A stretch of 64,000 bases of DNA from Nonomuraea maritima. Its GTDB lineage: Bacteria > Actinomycetota > Actinomycetes > Streptosporangiales > Streptosporangiaceae. Positions 42,967 through 52,365 of this stretch are shown here, in pieces. Numbering within the stretch: the stretch's first letter is position 1; the number at the start of each line of letters is the position of its first letter. A program made the translations under genes and the position numbers. Below the pieces are notes generated by a model. That model had not been told where the DNA came from and made no database searches. It saw only the letters and a list, made by a program, of their open reading frames with translations. Location: positions 62,001 through 126,000 of the forward strand of contig NZ_FNFB01000014.1 in assembly GCF_900100395.1 (NCBI RefSeq), written 5' to 3'.

Positions 42967-43755
42967 TCACGCGCTGGGTAGCGGGTCGCCGGTCTCCAGG
43001 AAGGTCTTGAGGCTGGACAGCAGGGAGGGCCAGCCGCCGCCGATCAGTTCTCTGACCTCGCTGCCGGGCTCGAAGCCGCTGTGGACGACGGTCAGCTTGA
43101 CGGTGGCGCCCTGGGGCTCGATGTCGAAGGTGACCTTCGATCTCGGCTCCTCGGCCCAGCGGGCGTTGGCCTCGGGGTCGAGGTCCATCGCCTTGGCGAA
43201 CTCGGGGGTGAAGGTGTGCCAGGTGTAGGCGAGCCTGCGGGGCGGGTCCGACTCGAGCACCACCTGTTCGGGGTCCTCGATCGTGATGCCGCTGATGTTC
43301 CAGGTCACCGCTGACCCGACCGTCCAGGCGGAGTCGAGGGCGACCCCCCAGTAGCGCTCGGTGAAGGCGGGTTCGGTGAGCGCCTGCCAGAGCCGCTCGG
43401 GGGTGGTCCTGATGTACGTCGTGTAGACGAAGTCGCTGCCGGACACGTGATCGTCCTCCAATGCCGTCTTCAGGTCGGCCAGGGCGCCGGCTCTCCGGCG
43501 GTCGTACCGGTTGATCCAGCGCTCGGCTATGGCGTTGATCGGCATGGCGTTGAGGTGGTGGAGCTTCTCCCGGCCGCGCCGCACGGTTATCACCAGGCCG
43601 GCCTCTTCCAGGACGGCCAGATGCTTGCTGACCGACTGACGGGTCATCTCCAGCCCTGAGCACAGTTCACGCAGGGTCTGCCCGTTGCGGGCGTTGAGGC
43701 TGTCGAGCAGCCTGCGTCGGCTGGGGTCGGCCAGCGCCTTGAACACCTCGTCCAT
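42967..43755 (-). CDS. ArsR-type HTH fused to an SRPBCC (AHSA1) ligand-binding domain
   Basis: 262 residues from ATG 43755. The ArsR winged helix reads MDEVFKALADPSRRRLLDSL, then LEMTRQSVSKHLAVLEEAGL. From about residue 105 an AHSA1/SRPBCC domain follows (YTTYIRTTPERLWQALTEPA, TERYWG, VTFDIEPQGATVKLTVVHSG), a hydrophobic-ligand pocket. It has no metal-binding cysteines, so it is a small-molecule or lipid sensor, not a metal sensor. Two matching dyads cover its promoter. Starts at 43773 or 43791 are possible but would lie inside the operator. Confidence 0.85.
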   Translation of the reverse strand: MDEVFKALADPSRRRLLDSLNARNGQTLRELCSGLEMTRQSVSKHLAVLEEAGLVITVRRGREKLHHLNAMPINAIAERWINRYDRRRAGALADLKTALEDDHVSGSDFVYTTYIRTTPERLWQALTEPAFTERYWGVALDSAWTVGSAVTWNISGITIEDPEQVVLESDPPRRLAYTWHTFTPEFAKAMDLDPEANARWAEEPRSKVTFDIEPQGATVKLTVVHSGFEPGSEVRELIGGGWPSLLSSLKTFLETGDPLPSA

Positions 43756-43773
43756 TACCGCCATCCCAAACAT

Positions 43774-43821
43774 GCAACCGTTCGGCTGCATGAAGAAAAT
43801 AGGCAGCCGATTGGCTGCATG
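43774..43821. promoter_or_regulatory. Two tandem operator copies at the ArsR-SRPBCC promoter
   Basis: Copy 1 at 43774-43792 (GCAACCGTTCGGCTGCATG) and copy 2 at 43803-43821 (GCAGCCGATTGGCTGCATG), 29 bp apart. Each is an inverted repeat of the GCARCC-N4-GGYTGC type; copy 2 is perfect (GCAGCC, GATT, GGCTGC). A strong case for autorepression. Confidence 0.65.
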
Positions 43822-43829
43822 TCAAGCAG

Positions 43830-43865
43830 AAAAAGAGCCGGAGCCCGCACGGGACGAGCTCCGGC
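43830..43865 (-). terminator. Rho-independent terminator of murT-gatD
   Basis: On the minus strand GCCGGAGC and GCTCCGGC (43837-43844 and 43858-43865) form an 8-bp stem with an inner CCCG/GGG helix, followed by a run of U (TCTTTTTCT in DNA, 43829-43836), directly after the gatD stop. Confidence 0.8.
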
Positions 43866-43870
43866 CGAAG

Positions 43871-44584
43871 TCAGCCCTGCAGAACGGCGTCGAGGCGTTC
43901 GCGGCGCAGCGCCTCGAAGTGCCGGTCGTCGAGCGGCGCCAGCTGGCCCACCCGCCACGACAGCAGCAGGTCGGCCAGCGCGGGGTTGCGGGCCAGCGCC
44001 GGGCCGTGCAGGTAGGTGCCGACGACGTGGCCCGCGTAGCAGCCCTCGAACCCGTCGCCGTTGCCGATGCCCGCCACCGTCTTGGACAGCGGCCGGACGC
44101 CTGGGCCGAGGTGGGTGACGCCCATGTGGTTCTCGAAGCCGGTCAGCACCGGCAGCCCGAGCGCGGAGTCGACCTCGGCGACCAGCTCGCCGACGGCCCG
44201 CGCGGGGCCGCGCGAGCTGGAGATGTCGAGCAGGCCGATGCCCTGGACCGGCTGGCCCTCCTCGCCACCGAACGTGCTGCCCATGATCTGGTAGCCGGCG
44301 CACACCGCCAGCAGTGCCGCCCCGCTCGCGATGGCGCGGTGCAGGCCGCTGTTGCGGCGCAGCCGCTCGGCCGCCAGGATCTGCGGGCGGTCCTCACCGC
44401 CGCCGATCAGGTAGATGTCACCGGTCTCGGGAATCGGGTCGGACGAGCGTACGTGGATCGTCTCCGTCGGGATGCCCCGGCGCCGCGCACGCTGCTCCAG
44501 GACCAGGACGTTGCCCTGGTCGCCGTACGTGCTCAGCAGGTCGGGGTAGATCCAGACGATGCGCAGCGCGCTGTCAGAGGGCAC
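43871..44584 (-). CDS. gatD: Lipid II isoglutaminyl synthase, glutamine amidotransferase subunit GatD
   Basis: A 237-residue class I glutamine amidotransferase (CobB/CobQ-like). YPDLLSTYGDQGNVLVLEQR is the conserved N-terminus, nucleophile C95 is in LLAVCAGYQIMG, and the partner histidine is in GTYLHGPALARN. It hydrolyses glutamine to give MurT ammonia for amidating the D-glutamate of peptidoglycan stem peptides. Overlaps murT by 11 bases. Confidence 0.93.
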   Translation of the reverse strand: MPSDSALRIVWIYPDLLSTYGDQGNVLVLEQRARRRGIPTETIHVRSSDPIPETGDIYLIGGGEDRPQILAAERLRRNSGLHRAIASGAALLAVCAGYQIMGSTFGGEEGQPVQGIGLLDISSSRGPARAVGELVAEVDSALGLPVLTGFENHMGVTHLGPGVRPLSKTVAGIGNGDGFEGCYAGHVVGTYLHGPALARNPALADLLLSWRVGQLAPLDDRHFEALRRERLDAVLQG

Positions 44585-45803
44585 GTCCGAACTCCGATCG
44601 GATCTGCTGGAAGGCGGTGTAGTTGGCGATCACGTCGACCCGGCCGGGCGGCTGCATGGCCAGCGCCTCGGAGAACGTCCGGCACAGCGTGAACGGCACC
44701 TCGGCCACGTCGAGCCGCAGCGCCAGGTCGAGCCGGCGTTCGCCGGTGACGAAGACCGGGCGGCCGCGCAGGATGCCGTAGTTGACGTCCCACAGCCAGG
44801 AGGTGTCGCGGCCGTCTGGCCCCTGCGCGTTGACCGACAGGATGATCGGCAGCTGCGGGTCGGACACGTCGAACGCCTCGAGCCAGCCGGCCGGGTTCTT
44901 CGCCAGCAGCAGCCGGGCGCTCCTGCCGTCGCGCTCGACGGTGGTGTAGCGGCCCGCGACAGAGCGGACCTCGCGCAGCCGGGGCAGCGCCCGGTCGACC
45001 GGCAGCCCGAACACCTCGGCCACGGCCAGCGCCATCACCGCGTTGGAGCGGTTGGCCAGGCCGGGCAGCTGGATGTCGAGCAGCCATCGCTGGCCGCGCG
45101 GGTCGACGACCACCTGGTCGTCGAGCGTCCACTGCGGCTGCGGACGGCGGAAGGAGCACTCGAGGCAGCCCCAGTCGGAGTCCTTGCGCTCGAGGGGGCC
45201 GCCGCACTCGGGGCAGCTCCAGGAGTCCTCCTTCCAGCGCTGCCCGCCCGCGACCCACGTGACCTGCGTCGCCGTCGAGGCGCCCCAGGTGACGAGGGGG
45301 TCGTCGCAGTTGGCGATGACGTGGGTGGGCTTGCCGGCCAGCGCCCTGCGCCACTTCTGGGCGAGCAGCCAGATCTCGCCGGCGCGGTCCATCTGGTCGC
45401 GGCTGAGGTTCATCAGGCACACGACGCCCGCGCCGGTCGTGTCGAGCACCTCGGGCAGGTACTTCTCGTCGACCTCCAGAACGCCGTAGGGGGCGCTCTT
45501 GTGCTGGGAGAGTGCGGAGACGTGACCGGCCGGCATGTTGGCGCCGAAGGCGTTGGTGGCCACCTCGCCGAGCTCGAGCAGCGCGGAGGTGACCAGCCGC
45601 GTCGTGGTGGTCTTGCCGTTGGTCGCACTGATGAGGGCCAACCTGCGGTCGCGCGCCAGCTTGCGCAGGAGGTCGGGTTCGAGGAGCAGGCCGACCCGCC
45701 CGCCGATCACAGAGCCGTCACCGCGCCCGGTCATCCGGGACAGCGTGGCGGCGCTGCGTCCCAGGGCACTGGCGAGCTGGGCCCGCAGAGGAAGCTGGGT
45801 CAT
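44574..45803 (-). CDS. murT: Lipid II isoglutaminyl synthase, MurT subunit
   Basis: A 409-residue Mur-ligase-like enzyme. The ATP loop is ALISATNGKTTTTRLV. A ribbon of four cysteines (SCPECGGPL and WGCLECSF) is the MurT-specific zinc ribbon, and the C-terminal DUF1727 domain (VAGRYTTVERDGRSARLLLA, then LSVNAQGPDGRDTSWLWDV) contacts GatD. With GatD it converts D-iGlu to D-iGln in lipid II at the membrane. Start ATG 45803. Confidence 0.93.
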   Translation of the reverse strand: MTQLPLRAQLASALGRSAATLSRMTGRGDGSVIGGRVGLLLEPDLLRKLARDRRLALISATNGKTTTTRLVTSALLELGEVATNAFGANMPAGHVSALSQHKSAPYGVLEVDEKYLPEVLDTTGAGVVCLMNLSRDQMDRAGEIWLLAQKWRRALAGKPTHVIANCDDPLVTWGASTATQVTWVAGGQRWKEDSWSCPECGGPLERKDSDWGCLECSFRRPQPQWTLDDQVVVDPRGQRWLLDIQLPGLANRSNAVMALAVAEVFGLPVDRALPRLREVRSVAGRYTTVERDGRSARLLLAKNPAGWLEAFDVSDPQLPIILSVNAQGPDGRDTSWLWDVNYGILRGRPVFVTGERRLDLALRLDVAEVPFTLCRTFSEALAMQPPGRVDVIANYTAFQQIRSEFGRAL

Positions 45804-45904
45804 GGGCAAGGATCCTAGTCGGCGTTGCCCCGTAGTTCGGGAGTCGCACGCGAAATCCCGCTTGTGCCCTTCCCTGGCGGCCTGTACCGGCCGCCTCGGG
45901 CGGG

Positions 45905-48886
45905 TCACCCCATCGGTACGGGAGCGGGCGCCGGCAGCTCGGTGAAGCTCAGCTCAGGGGCGCCGCCGTGGTCGAACGGCAGCACGAACCTGCGCGGCCA
46001 CGACAGCACGCCCTCCAGCCAGCCGGACCCCATCGTCTGTCCGACGTGCCGGATGCGGGCCGAGGCCTCGACGCCGATCGCGACGGTCGTGATGTCGCGG
46101 TGGACGCCCTCGTGCTCGTCGTCGCCGAGGATGACGCGCCAGGCGAGCGCCCTGTTGTGGTCGACCTCCATGGACAGCGGGTGGTGCCGCAGCGCCTTGG
46201 CCCGGTGGCCGAGCAGCTCGGCGTGCCCCCCGTACTCGCCGCCGTTCTGCGAGCGGAACAGGGCGTACTCCATCGGCGGGGCCGGGCTGCGCAGGTTGGG
46301 GGCGGGGTGGCCGTACGGGAAGAGGCGGTCGACCTCGTGCAGCCAGCGCACCTGCGGGATGACCCACGACGCGCCAGGTCGCTCGCCCCCGTTGTCCTGG
46401 CCGCCGAGCAGGCGGCCCGCGGTCTCGGCGGCCTTCTCCGTGAGCAGCGCCGGGTCGAACCAGCTGCGCAGCGCCCAGGCGCGGCGCTGCACGGAACGCT
46501 CGACGAGGGTGGCGAGCAGGCACTCGCGGCGGCGGGCCGGCAGGTCGCCCCAGGCGGCCGACAGGGCGCGCGGTACGCCCGGCAGCGGCCGGTTCGTGAC
46601 GAACGCGAGCACCACCGTGTCGCACCAGATACGCAGCCACGCCCAGTCGGGGGCGTCGGCGAGCACATCGGCCTCGCGCAGCTCCACCAGCGTGCAGGCC
46701 AGGCCGTTGCGGCACTGGGCGCCGCAGGCCGCCGAGCGGCGGCCCCTGATGGGCGGCGGCGGACCGGGGACGGCCTTCTCGCGCGACTCCCCCAGCGGCA
46801 CGCGGACCCGCAGCGGACGGTCCATGCCGTCGGCGAACACCGCGGCCGAGCCAGGCTGCAGCGACACGACGTGGCGGGACTGTTCGTCGCTGAGGTTCAT
46901 GGCGGCGCCGACGAGCCGCCGGTCGTCCTCGGCGGGCAGCCGGTGCACGACCTTCAGCGCGGTGTTCTTCACGACGTCGGAGACGAGCTTCGTCGGGATC
47001 TGCTCGGCGACGACGATGCCCTCGCCGTACGCCCTGATCTCGGCGAGCAGCCCGGCGATGAGCTCCACGGCGTGGGTGGAGGCCCGCCCGTGGCCGCGGT
47101 CGCGCAGCAGCCGGTGGGCCTCCTCGATCACGATGACGTGGCGCAGCCCCGGCGACTTCTCCTTCCTGGCGCGCATGCGCAGGTGCTCGACGATCCGGAT
47201 GATCAGCGTGCCCATGAGGAACGCCTTGTCCTCGTCGTTGGCGACGTCCTCGATGGCGAGGACGACGTCGCGTTCGAGCAGGCCGCCGATGTCGGCGGGG
47301 TGGCCGCCCTCGAAGAAGCGCCCGGCCGAGCCGACGCGCAGCGAGCGCAGCCGCAGCGAGATGAAGCCCTCGACGTCGGCCTGGACCTCACGGCCGTAGC
47401 CGATCTCCTTGATCACGTCCATGGCGTGCTGCTGGAGCTGTTCGAGCGTGGGCACGCTGGGCGGGACGTTCGAGCCTGGCACGGCGCCGCCGGTGACGAC
47501 GTCCCAGCCGGTGGCCTCGTAGACGCGCTGCAGGGCCAGCGACATGATCTGCGGGAACGGCTCCTCGGCGTCGAACGCCGCCATGAACAGCGCCCTGACC
47601 ATGTCGATGTGCGCCTGGACGGGGTAGCCCGGCTCGGGTTCGAGCGGGTTGACGCTGAACGGCACGCCCTCGGGCGCCGACGGGTTGATCACCGTGACGG
47701 GGCCCTCGATGCGGCCGGCCATGGCGGCGTACTCGGACTTGGCGGGCTCGATGGCGAGCCACGGGATACGGGCCTGGCTGAGCTGCTCCAGCAGGTGGCG
47801 GACGGTCTGCGACTTGCCCGACCCGGTCGCGCCCGTGATGAACGCGTGCCGGTTCAGCGTCGCCAGCGGCACCCGGAACGACCCGACGCCGCGGTCCTGG
47901 CCGTCGAGGATCTCGCCGAGTTCGAGCTCGCCGCCCTCGGTCTCCGACGTCACGTCGAAGTACCCCGACTCCAGGACGCGGACGCCCGGCACCTCCCGCC
48001 GGGGCAGCCCGGCGAGTGCGGCGAGCGCCCCGGCGGTGGCGGCGAAGGGCGCGGCGGCGCCGTCGGCCGGGTCCTGCATGGTGATGGCCAGGGCCTCCGA
48101 CAGCGCGTAGACGGCGCCGTGCGAGCTGCGCAGCCGGTACGGGTGGTGACTCATCTCGACGGAGCCGACCAGGACGGGCGCGATCTGCCGCAGCTCGTCG
48201 GCCGTCGCGCCGCCGGCCAGCACGCGGACGTTCCACAGCCCGGCCTCGCGGAAGGCGTCGAGCTCCTGCATGCGCCGCTCGGCCCGCTCGGCGTCGAAGC
48301 GCGAGCGCTCGGAGGCGTCGCCGTACTGACGCAGCACGTTGAGCTGCGTGCGCAGGTGGGCCACCTCGGCGTCCAGCAGGTCGGTCGGCTCGGCGACGAC
48401 CAGCCAGCCGAACGGCCGCGACATCAGCGTCACCAGCGTGGACTCGAAGAGCGTGGGCCGCTTCAGCTCGTCGGAGTCGAGTTCGGCGTACTCGCGGCCC
48501 CGTCCGCCGAGCGGCGGCGCCTGCCGGCCGGGGCACGGCGTCCAGACGAGGTCGGCCAGGTCGGCGAGGTACTCCTCGCTGAGCTGGACGCCGCGCGCTC
48601 CTCCGGGGAAGAGCAGCGGCTGCGGGCCGCTCGGCAGTCCGGGCGGGTCGGTGGCCCGGCGCGGCTGCCGGGGCGGCGACAGCGGCCCGGCGTTGGTGAT
48701 GAGTTCGAGCGGCGCGCCGCTTCCGCGCGACAGCCATCCGATCACGAACGGCCGGTCGCGCTGCGCCGCCGACAGCACCGCGGGAAGCACGGTGACGAAA
48801 TCCCACTCCGCCGACGAGCTTCGCGACGGTGCCGCGATCGACTGGATTCGATACCAGGGCCCACTCAGCGAGACACTCGGCTGCAT
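45905..48886 (-). CDS. HerA/FtsK-type ATPase (DUF87) of a membrane-associated cluster
   Basis: A 993-residue protein. A 330-residue N-terminal region of unknown type (SRFDAERAERRMQELDAF and SSHGAVYALSEALAITMQD) precedes a HerA-like RecA/ASCE core. Walker A is FITGATGSGKSQT (K358), Walker B with catalytic glutamate is HVIVIEEAHRLLRDRG, and sensor/arginine elements are in VVAEQIPTKLVSDVVKNTAL. The C-terminal 280 residues are a separate cysteine-containing domain (CGAQCRNGLACTL). HerA/VirB4-class ATPases pump DNA or protein. Divergent in function from bacterial NurA-HerA, as no nuclease lies nearby. Confidence 0.82.
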   Translation of the reverse strand: MQPSVSLSGPWYRIQSIAAPSRSSSAEWDFVTVLPAVLSAAQRDRPFVIGWLSRGSGAPLELITNAGPLSPPRQPRRATDPPGLPSGPQPLLFPGGARGVQLSEEYLADLADLVWTPCPGRQAPPLGGRGREYAELDSDELKRPTLFESTLVTLMSRPFGWLVVAEPTDLLDAEVAHLRTQLNVLRQYGDASERSRFDAERAERRMQELDAFREAGLWNVRVLAGGATADELRQIAPVLVGSVEMSHHPYRLRSSHGAVYALSEALAITMQDPADGAAAPFAATAGALAALAGLPRREVPGVRVLESGYFDVTSETEGGELELGEILDGQDRGVGSFRVPLATLNRHAFITGATGSGKSQTVRHLLEQLSQARIPWLAIEPAKSEYAAMAGRIEGPVTVINPSAPEGVPFSVNPLEPEPGYPVQAHIDMVRALFMAAFDAEEPFPQIMSLALQRVYEATGWDVVTGGAVPGSNVPPSVPTLEQLQQHAMDVIKEIGYGREVQADVEGFISLRLRSLRVGSAGRFFEGGHPADIGGLLERDVVLAIEDVANDEDKAFLMGTLIIRIVEHLRMRARKEKSPGLRHVIVIEEAHRLLRDRGHGRASTHAVELIAGLLAEIRAYGEGIVVAEQIPTKLVSDVVKNTALKVVHRLPAEDDRRLVGAAMNLSDEQSRHVVSLQPGSAAVFADGMDRPLRVRVPLGESREKAVPGPPPPIRGRRSAACGAQCRNGLACTLVELREADVLADAPDWAWLRIWCDTVVLAFVTNRPLPGVPRALSAAWGDLPARRRECLLATLVERSVQRRAWALRSWFDPALLTEKAAETAGRLLGGQDNGGERPGASWVIPQVRWLHEVDRLFPYGHPAPNLRSPAPPMEYALFRSQNGGEYGGHAELLGHRAKALRHHPLSMEVDHNRALAWRVILGDDEHEGVHRDITTVAIGVEASARIRHVGQTMGSGWLEGVLSWPRRFVLPFDHGGAPELSFTELPAPAPVPMG

Positions 48887-48958
48887 CTTTAATCCCCCAC
48901 AGACGGTTCTTCAGTAAATTCCGCCAACCGTCAGCTCGTCGCCTTGACATTGACCATG

Positions 48959-50896
48959 TCATTGCCTGCCCTTGCGCCAGTCCAGGCGTGGCGGGGGCGG
49001 TCCGAGGTTCGGAGGGGGATCTCCGTCGCCGTCACCGGGGTCGAGCCCGAGCACCGCCTCGCGGACCTCTTCCAGCTCGCCGAGCGTCGTCTTCGGGAAG
49101 GTCAGGATGGCCGGGTTCGCGTCGGCCAGGCGGACGCGCCGGCCCTGGGCGGTGGCGTCGGTGACGATCACCGCGGTGGTGGGGAGCTGCTGGAGCCGGT
49201 GCGGTTCGACGAGGAACTCGCGTGAACGTTGCAGCACGCGTTCCTTCTCGGAGATCCGGTCGGCGCTCCTGCCCCACTCCGTGGACGCGGTGAGGTCGCC
49301 CGCGAGGTCGGTGGGGGCGTCGTCGTGGCCCTCGTGGCCGTCCTCGACCTGGGCGATCGTGGAGGTGTAGCCGCCGTCGAGTCCCGGCAGCGTCTCGCTG
49401 ATCGTCTCGGTGAGCTGGGCGAGTTCGAGCCGGTGCTCGGTGCCGACGTGCTCGCTGGCGACCCGGGCGTCCTCGGCGTTGCCGAGCCGCATGAACGCCA
49501 CCGCCGCGTGCCCTCTGCCGAGCCGCTCGCGTACGGTCGGCGTGAGCGAGCGGTACGTCAGGACGAGCCCGGTACGCGAGGTCTCGCACGCGTCCATGAG
49601 CCGGTCGAGCACGTCGCCCCGGAGCTTGTCGGCGCCCGCCACGATGATCGTGTGGTACCAGGGCCGGTCGGAGGCGGGCGACTGGCGCAGGATGTGGGTC
49701 AGGGCGGTCGCGACGTACGTGCCGAGCACCCGGTTGCCGAACACGCCGGCCTGGCGGTCCATGCTCACCACGCGCAGCCGGGCGGGCGGCAGGCGTACCG
49801 CCTGGGTGCCGAGGGTCTCCAGCTTGCGTAACTGCGACTCCAGCGCCCACGCCCGCTCGATCACCACCCGGTCGCTCACGCCGCGGCCGAACAGCGTGCC
49901 AATGCGTTCGAGCTGGGCCGCGGTGATCAGGCCGAACCGCAGGTCGTCGCGCGGGTCGCCCACCTGGGCGAGGGCCCGCAGGGCGGCGGTGACCTGGCTG
50001 ATCGTGGCGTTCTCGCCGAGCACCTCCAGCACGCGTTCGAGGATGGCGTTGTCGAAGCTGAGGTCGCGGGTGGTGCGGTGCTCCTCGCTGACGCTGACCA
50101 CGTGGGCGAGCACGTCGGCGAACGCCTCGGGCTTCAGCGTGGCGCCGAGGTCGAGCTTGGGCAGGTCGACCGGCAGCACCCAGACCAGCGGCTCGTCGCC
50201 GCCCTTGCGGGCCAGCTCGATGAGGTCCTTGGCGATCGCGCCCTCCGACAGGTCGAGCACGGTCAGGTGGCCGCCGCTGTAGAGGCGGGTCGCGCCGAGC
50301 AGCGTGACGAGCGCCGACCAGCCGGGCAGGGTGCCGCCCGCCACGTCGATGCGGTCGATCTCGTCGGGCACCGCCACGGCGTACCAGGTGAGCTGTTTGT
50401 CGTGGCGGTCCTTGGCCTCCTGCCACTCGCGGTAGCGCCGGGCGTGCTCCTCCTGCGCCTGGAAGAGCTCCTGGTCGCGCTGCCGGCGCAGGCGTTCGTC
50501 CCTGGCCTGCTGCTCCTGGACGCGGTAGCGGACGGCCCGGTCGCCCTGGACCAGGGCGTAGCTGCAGATGCCCGCGACGCCGCCGGCCGCGACGAGCGCG
50601 ACCGCGGCGAACTGCCAGGCGAGGTAGCCGGTCAGCGCCACCGCGAGGATCAGTACGGCGAGGATCAGCATGAACAGGCGGACGAGCCGTACCGGGCGGT
50701 TGAGCATGTCCTCCTGGAGGCGCTCGCGGCGCAGCAGCTCGGCGTCGGCGGCGTCGGGCTCGGACGGGCCGGCGCCCTCGGCGGGTGAGGGGCGTTTAGG
50801 GGGCGGCCCGGGATCGGGATGCAGCAGGATGTACTGCCAGCCCAGGTAGATGCGATCTGCCTGGAGCTGGGCATGCTCGGGATGCACGTCCGTCAC
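48959..50896 (-). CDS. TraG/VirD4-like (degenerate) membrane protein with coiled coil
   Basis: 645 residues from GTG 50896, five bases after GGAGG. Two hydrophobic helices (LFMLILAVLILAVALTGYLA, then VALVAAGGVAGICSYALV) are followed by a charged coiled coil (about residues 140-185). A conjugation-coupling-protein-like domain follows (LPGWSALVTLLGATRLY, LTVLDLSEGA; IIVAGADKL; FMRLGNAEDARVASEHVGTE). It has no Walker A loop, so it is probably a non-hydrolysing scaffold. It is 72 bp upstream of the HerA-like ATPase, in the same operon. Confidence 0.7.
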   Translation of the reverse strand: MTDVHPEHAQLQADRIYLGWQYILLHPDPGPPPKRPSPAEGAGPSEPDAADAELLRRERLQEDMLNRPVRLVRLFMLILAVLILAVALTGYLAWQFAAVALVAAGGVAGICSYALVQGDRAVRYRVQEQQARDERLRRQRDQELFQAQEEHARRYREWQEAKDRHDKQLTWYAVAVPDEIDRIDVAGGTLPGWSALVTLLGATRLYSGGHLTVLDLSEGAIAKDLIELARKGGDEPLVWVLPVDLPKLDLGATLKPEAFADVLAHVVSVSEEHRTTRDLSFDNAILERVLEVLGENATISQVTAALRALAQVGDPRDDLRFGLITAAQLERIGTLFGRGVSDRVVIERAWALESQLRKLETLGTQAVRLPPARLRVVSMDRQAGVFGNRVLGTYVATALTHILRQSPASDRPWYHTIIVAGADKLRGDVLDRLMDACETSRTGLVLTYRSLTPTVRERLGRGHAAVAFMRLGNAEDARVASEHVGTEHRLELAQLTETISETLPGLDGGYTSTIAQVEDGHEGHDDAPTDLAGDLTASTEWGRSADRISEKERVLQRSREFLVEPHRLQQLPTTAVIVTDATAQGRRVRLADANPAILTFPKTTLGELEEVREAVLGLDPGDGDGDPPPNLGPPPPRLDWRKGRQ

Positions 50897-51064
50897 GTGA
50901 CCCTCCGGCTGCCGATATGTCATTAGGGGTGAGACGGGCCCTTTCCGCTCCGTGACAGCGTATGAGCTATACCCCCGGTAGCGGCAGGGTTCTCGGCAAT
51001 TCCGCCATTCCGACGGGAACAATGCGGCAGATGGGACAAGCGATACCTATTACCATCCTTTGCC

Positions 51065-51724
51065 ATGACGGAACCCGCCGGCAAGAGCCCTGAGCGGCGC
51101 ACGCGTCCGGTAGCGGTGCCCGTGGCCGCCGTCCTGGTGGCCGCCGCCGTCGGCGTCACCGCATGGCTCGGCGGTCTGGACGACCGCCCCGAGCCGCCGC
51201 CGCAGCAGCTCAGGCCCGGCCAGCTGCTGGATCAAGGGTCGTTCGCCGTACGGTTCGTCGAGTCGAAACTCGTCGTCGAGCGCGCGAAGGACGACTTCGG
51301 CACGGACAAGCGCTACCTCGACGTGGTGCTCAACGTGACGAACAAGACCGACGAGACGGTCAACGTGGGCAGCCTGCCCTCCGGCAAGAGCTCCGGCTTC
51401 GGTTTCGGCAGCTCGTTGCTGACGATGACCCCGCACATCCCCTCGGAGTGGGGCGGAGAGCTGTTCGTGCTGTCCAAGGGCGTCAAGTCCGCGCAGCTCC
51501 ACCCGGCGGTCCCCGCTACTGTGGTCGCCCGCTACGAGCTGCAGGGCTCGGCGCAGCCGCCCGACCGCGTCAGCTACGAGCTCGGCGCGTTCGAGAAGCT
51601 GCACAACGGCCTCGAGGACACGTCACGGTGGTTCCTCGAGACGGAGGGCGAAGCCCTGGAGGACGTGGAGAACCACAAGGTCGTCGCGACGATCACCCTG
51701 CCGGTCGAGTCACAGGGGGCCTGA
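51065..51724 (+). CDS. Single-pass protein with extracytoplasmic beta domain (cluster gene A)
   Basis: 219 residues. A cytoplasmic basic lead, one TM helix (VAVPVAAVLVAAAVGVTAWL) and an extracellular all-beta domain (FAVRFVESKLVVERAKDDFG, then YLDVVLNVTNKTDETVNVGS) resembling DUF4352/Ig-like telokin-type folds. No catalytic motif. It is divergent from the TraG-like gene, first of three coupled genes. The -10-like TATTAC/TACCAT close to the ATG and absent ribosome site suggest a leaderless transcript. Confidence 0.65.
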   Translation: MTEPAGKSPERRTRPVAVPVAAVLVAAAVGVTAWLGGLDDRPEPPPQQLRPGQLLDQGSFAVRFVESKLVVERAKDDFGTDKRYLDVVLNVTNKTDETVNVGSLPSGKSSGFGFGSSLLTMTPHIPSEWGGELFVLSKGVKSAQLHPAVPATVVARYELQGSAQPPDRVSYELGAFEKLHNGLEDTSRWFLETEGEALEDVENHKVVATITLPVESQGA

Positions 51725-52365
51725 TGACCACCACCGAACTCCCCGCCAGCCCGCCGGTTCGGCGCGCGCCGGAGCGCCGTCGCGGGCGCGCGGCCGCGGG
51801 GCTGCACGTCGTCGTGGGGCTGGCGCTCGCCGCCGGGGCGATCTGGGTCCAGAGTTTCGACCTGACCGGCGACGAGCAGGCCATGCCGCTCACGTACGTG
51901 GGCGCGAAGGGCGAGGACGTCGACGCGGGCCGCTTCTCGGTACGGGTCGACAAGGTGTCCACGGCCAAGGCGGTGAAGGCCCTGGACGACACGGTGGCGA
52001 CCGACCAGCTCTTCCTGGTGGTCGACGCCGCGGCCACCTCGCCCCGGACACCGCTGCACCTCGGCATGCCCACGCTGCTCACCGCCGACGGCAGGAGATT
52101 CGCGGCGACCGACAAGGTCAACAAGGACAGTACGCTCGCCTACTACTGGATCCAGCCCGGCTGGTGGTCCAAGGGCCGGTTCGTGTTCGAGGTGCCGGCG
52201 TCGGCGCTGCCCGGCGCGCAGGCCGTGTTCGGGCTGCCGGTCGCCGGCCTGTACACCGAGCCGCTGCCTCCGGAGGCCCAGATCGACCTCGGCATCGACG
52301 ACGCCACCGCAGAGCGCCTCAGCTCCGCCCCCGCGGAGATCTTCGACCTGAACGAGAAACCATGA
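51724..52365 (+). CDS. Single-pass protein with extracytoplasmic beta domain (cluster gene B)
   Basis: 213 residues; its ATG overlaps the stop of gene A by one base. Basic cytoplasmic N-terminus (RRAPERRRGRA), a TM helix (LHVVVGLALAAGAIWVQ) and a beta-rich outer domain (FSVRVDKVSTAKAVKALDDT, then DQLFLVVDAAATSP). Same plan as the flanking genes A and C, which suggests a hetero-oligomer built from paralogous subunits. Confidence 0.65.
   Translation: MTTTELPASPPVRRAPERRRGRAAAGLHVVVGLALAAGAIWVQSFDLTGDEQAMPLTYVGAKGEDVDAGRFSVRVDKVSTAKAVKALDDTVATDQLFLVVDAAATSPRTPLHLGMPTLLTADGRRFAATDKVNKDSTLAYYWIQPGWWSKGRFVFEVPASALPGAQAVFGLPVAGLYTEPLPPEAQIDLGIDDATAERLSSAPAEIFDLNEKP

Noticed and set aside
45905..48886. 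HerA-NurA DNA-end-resection system
   Set aside because: No NurA-type nuclease is adjacent and the partners are membrane proteins.
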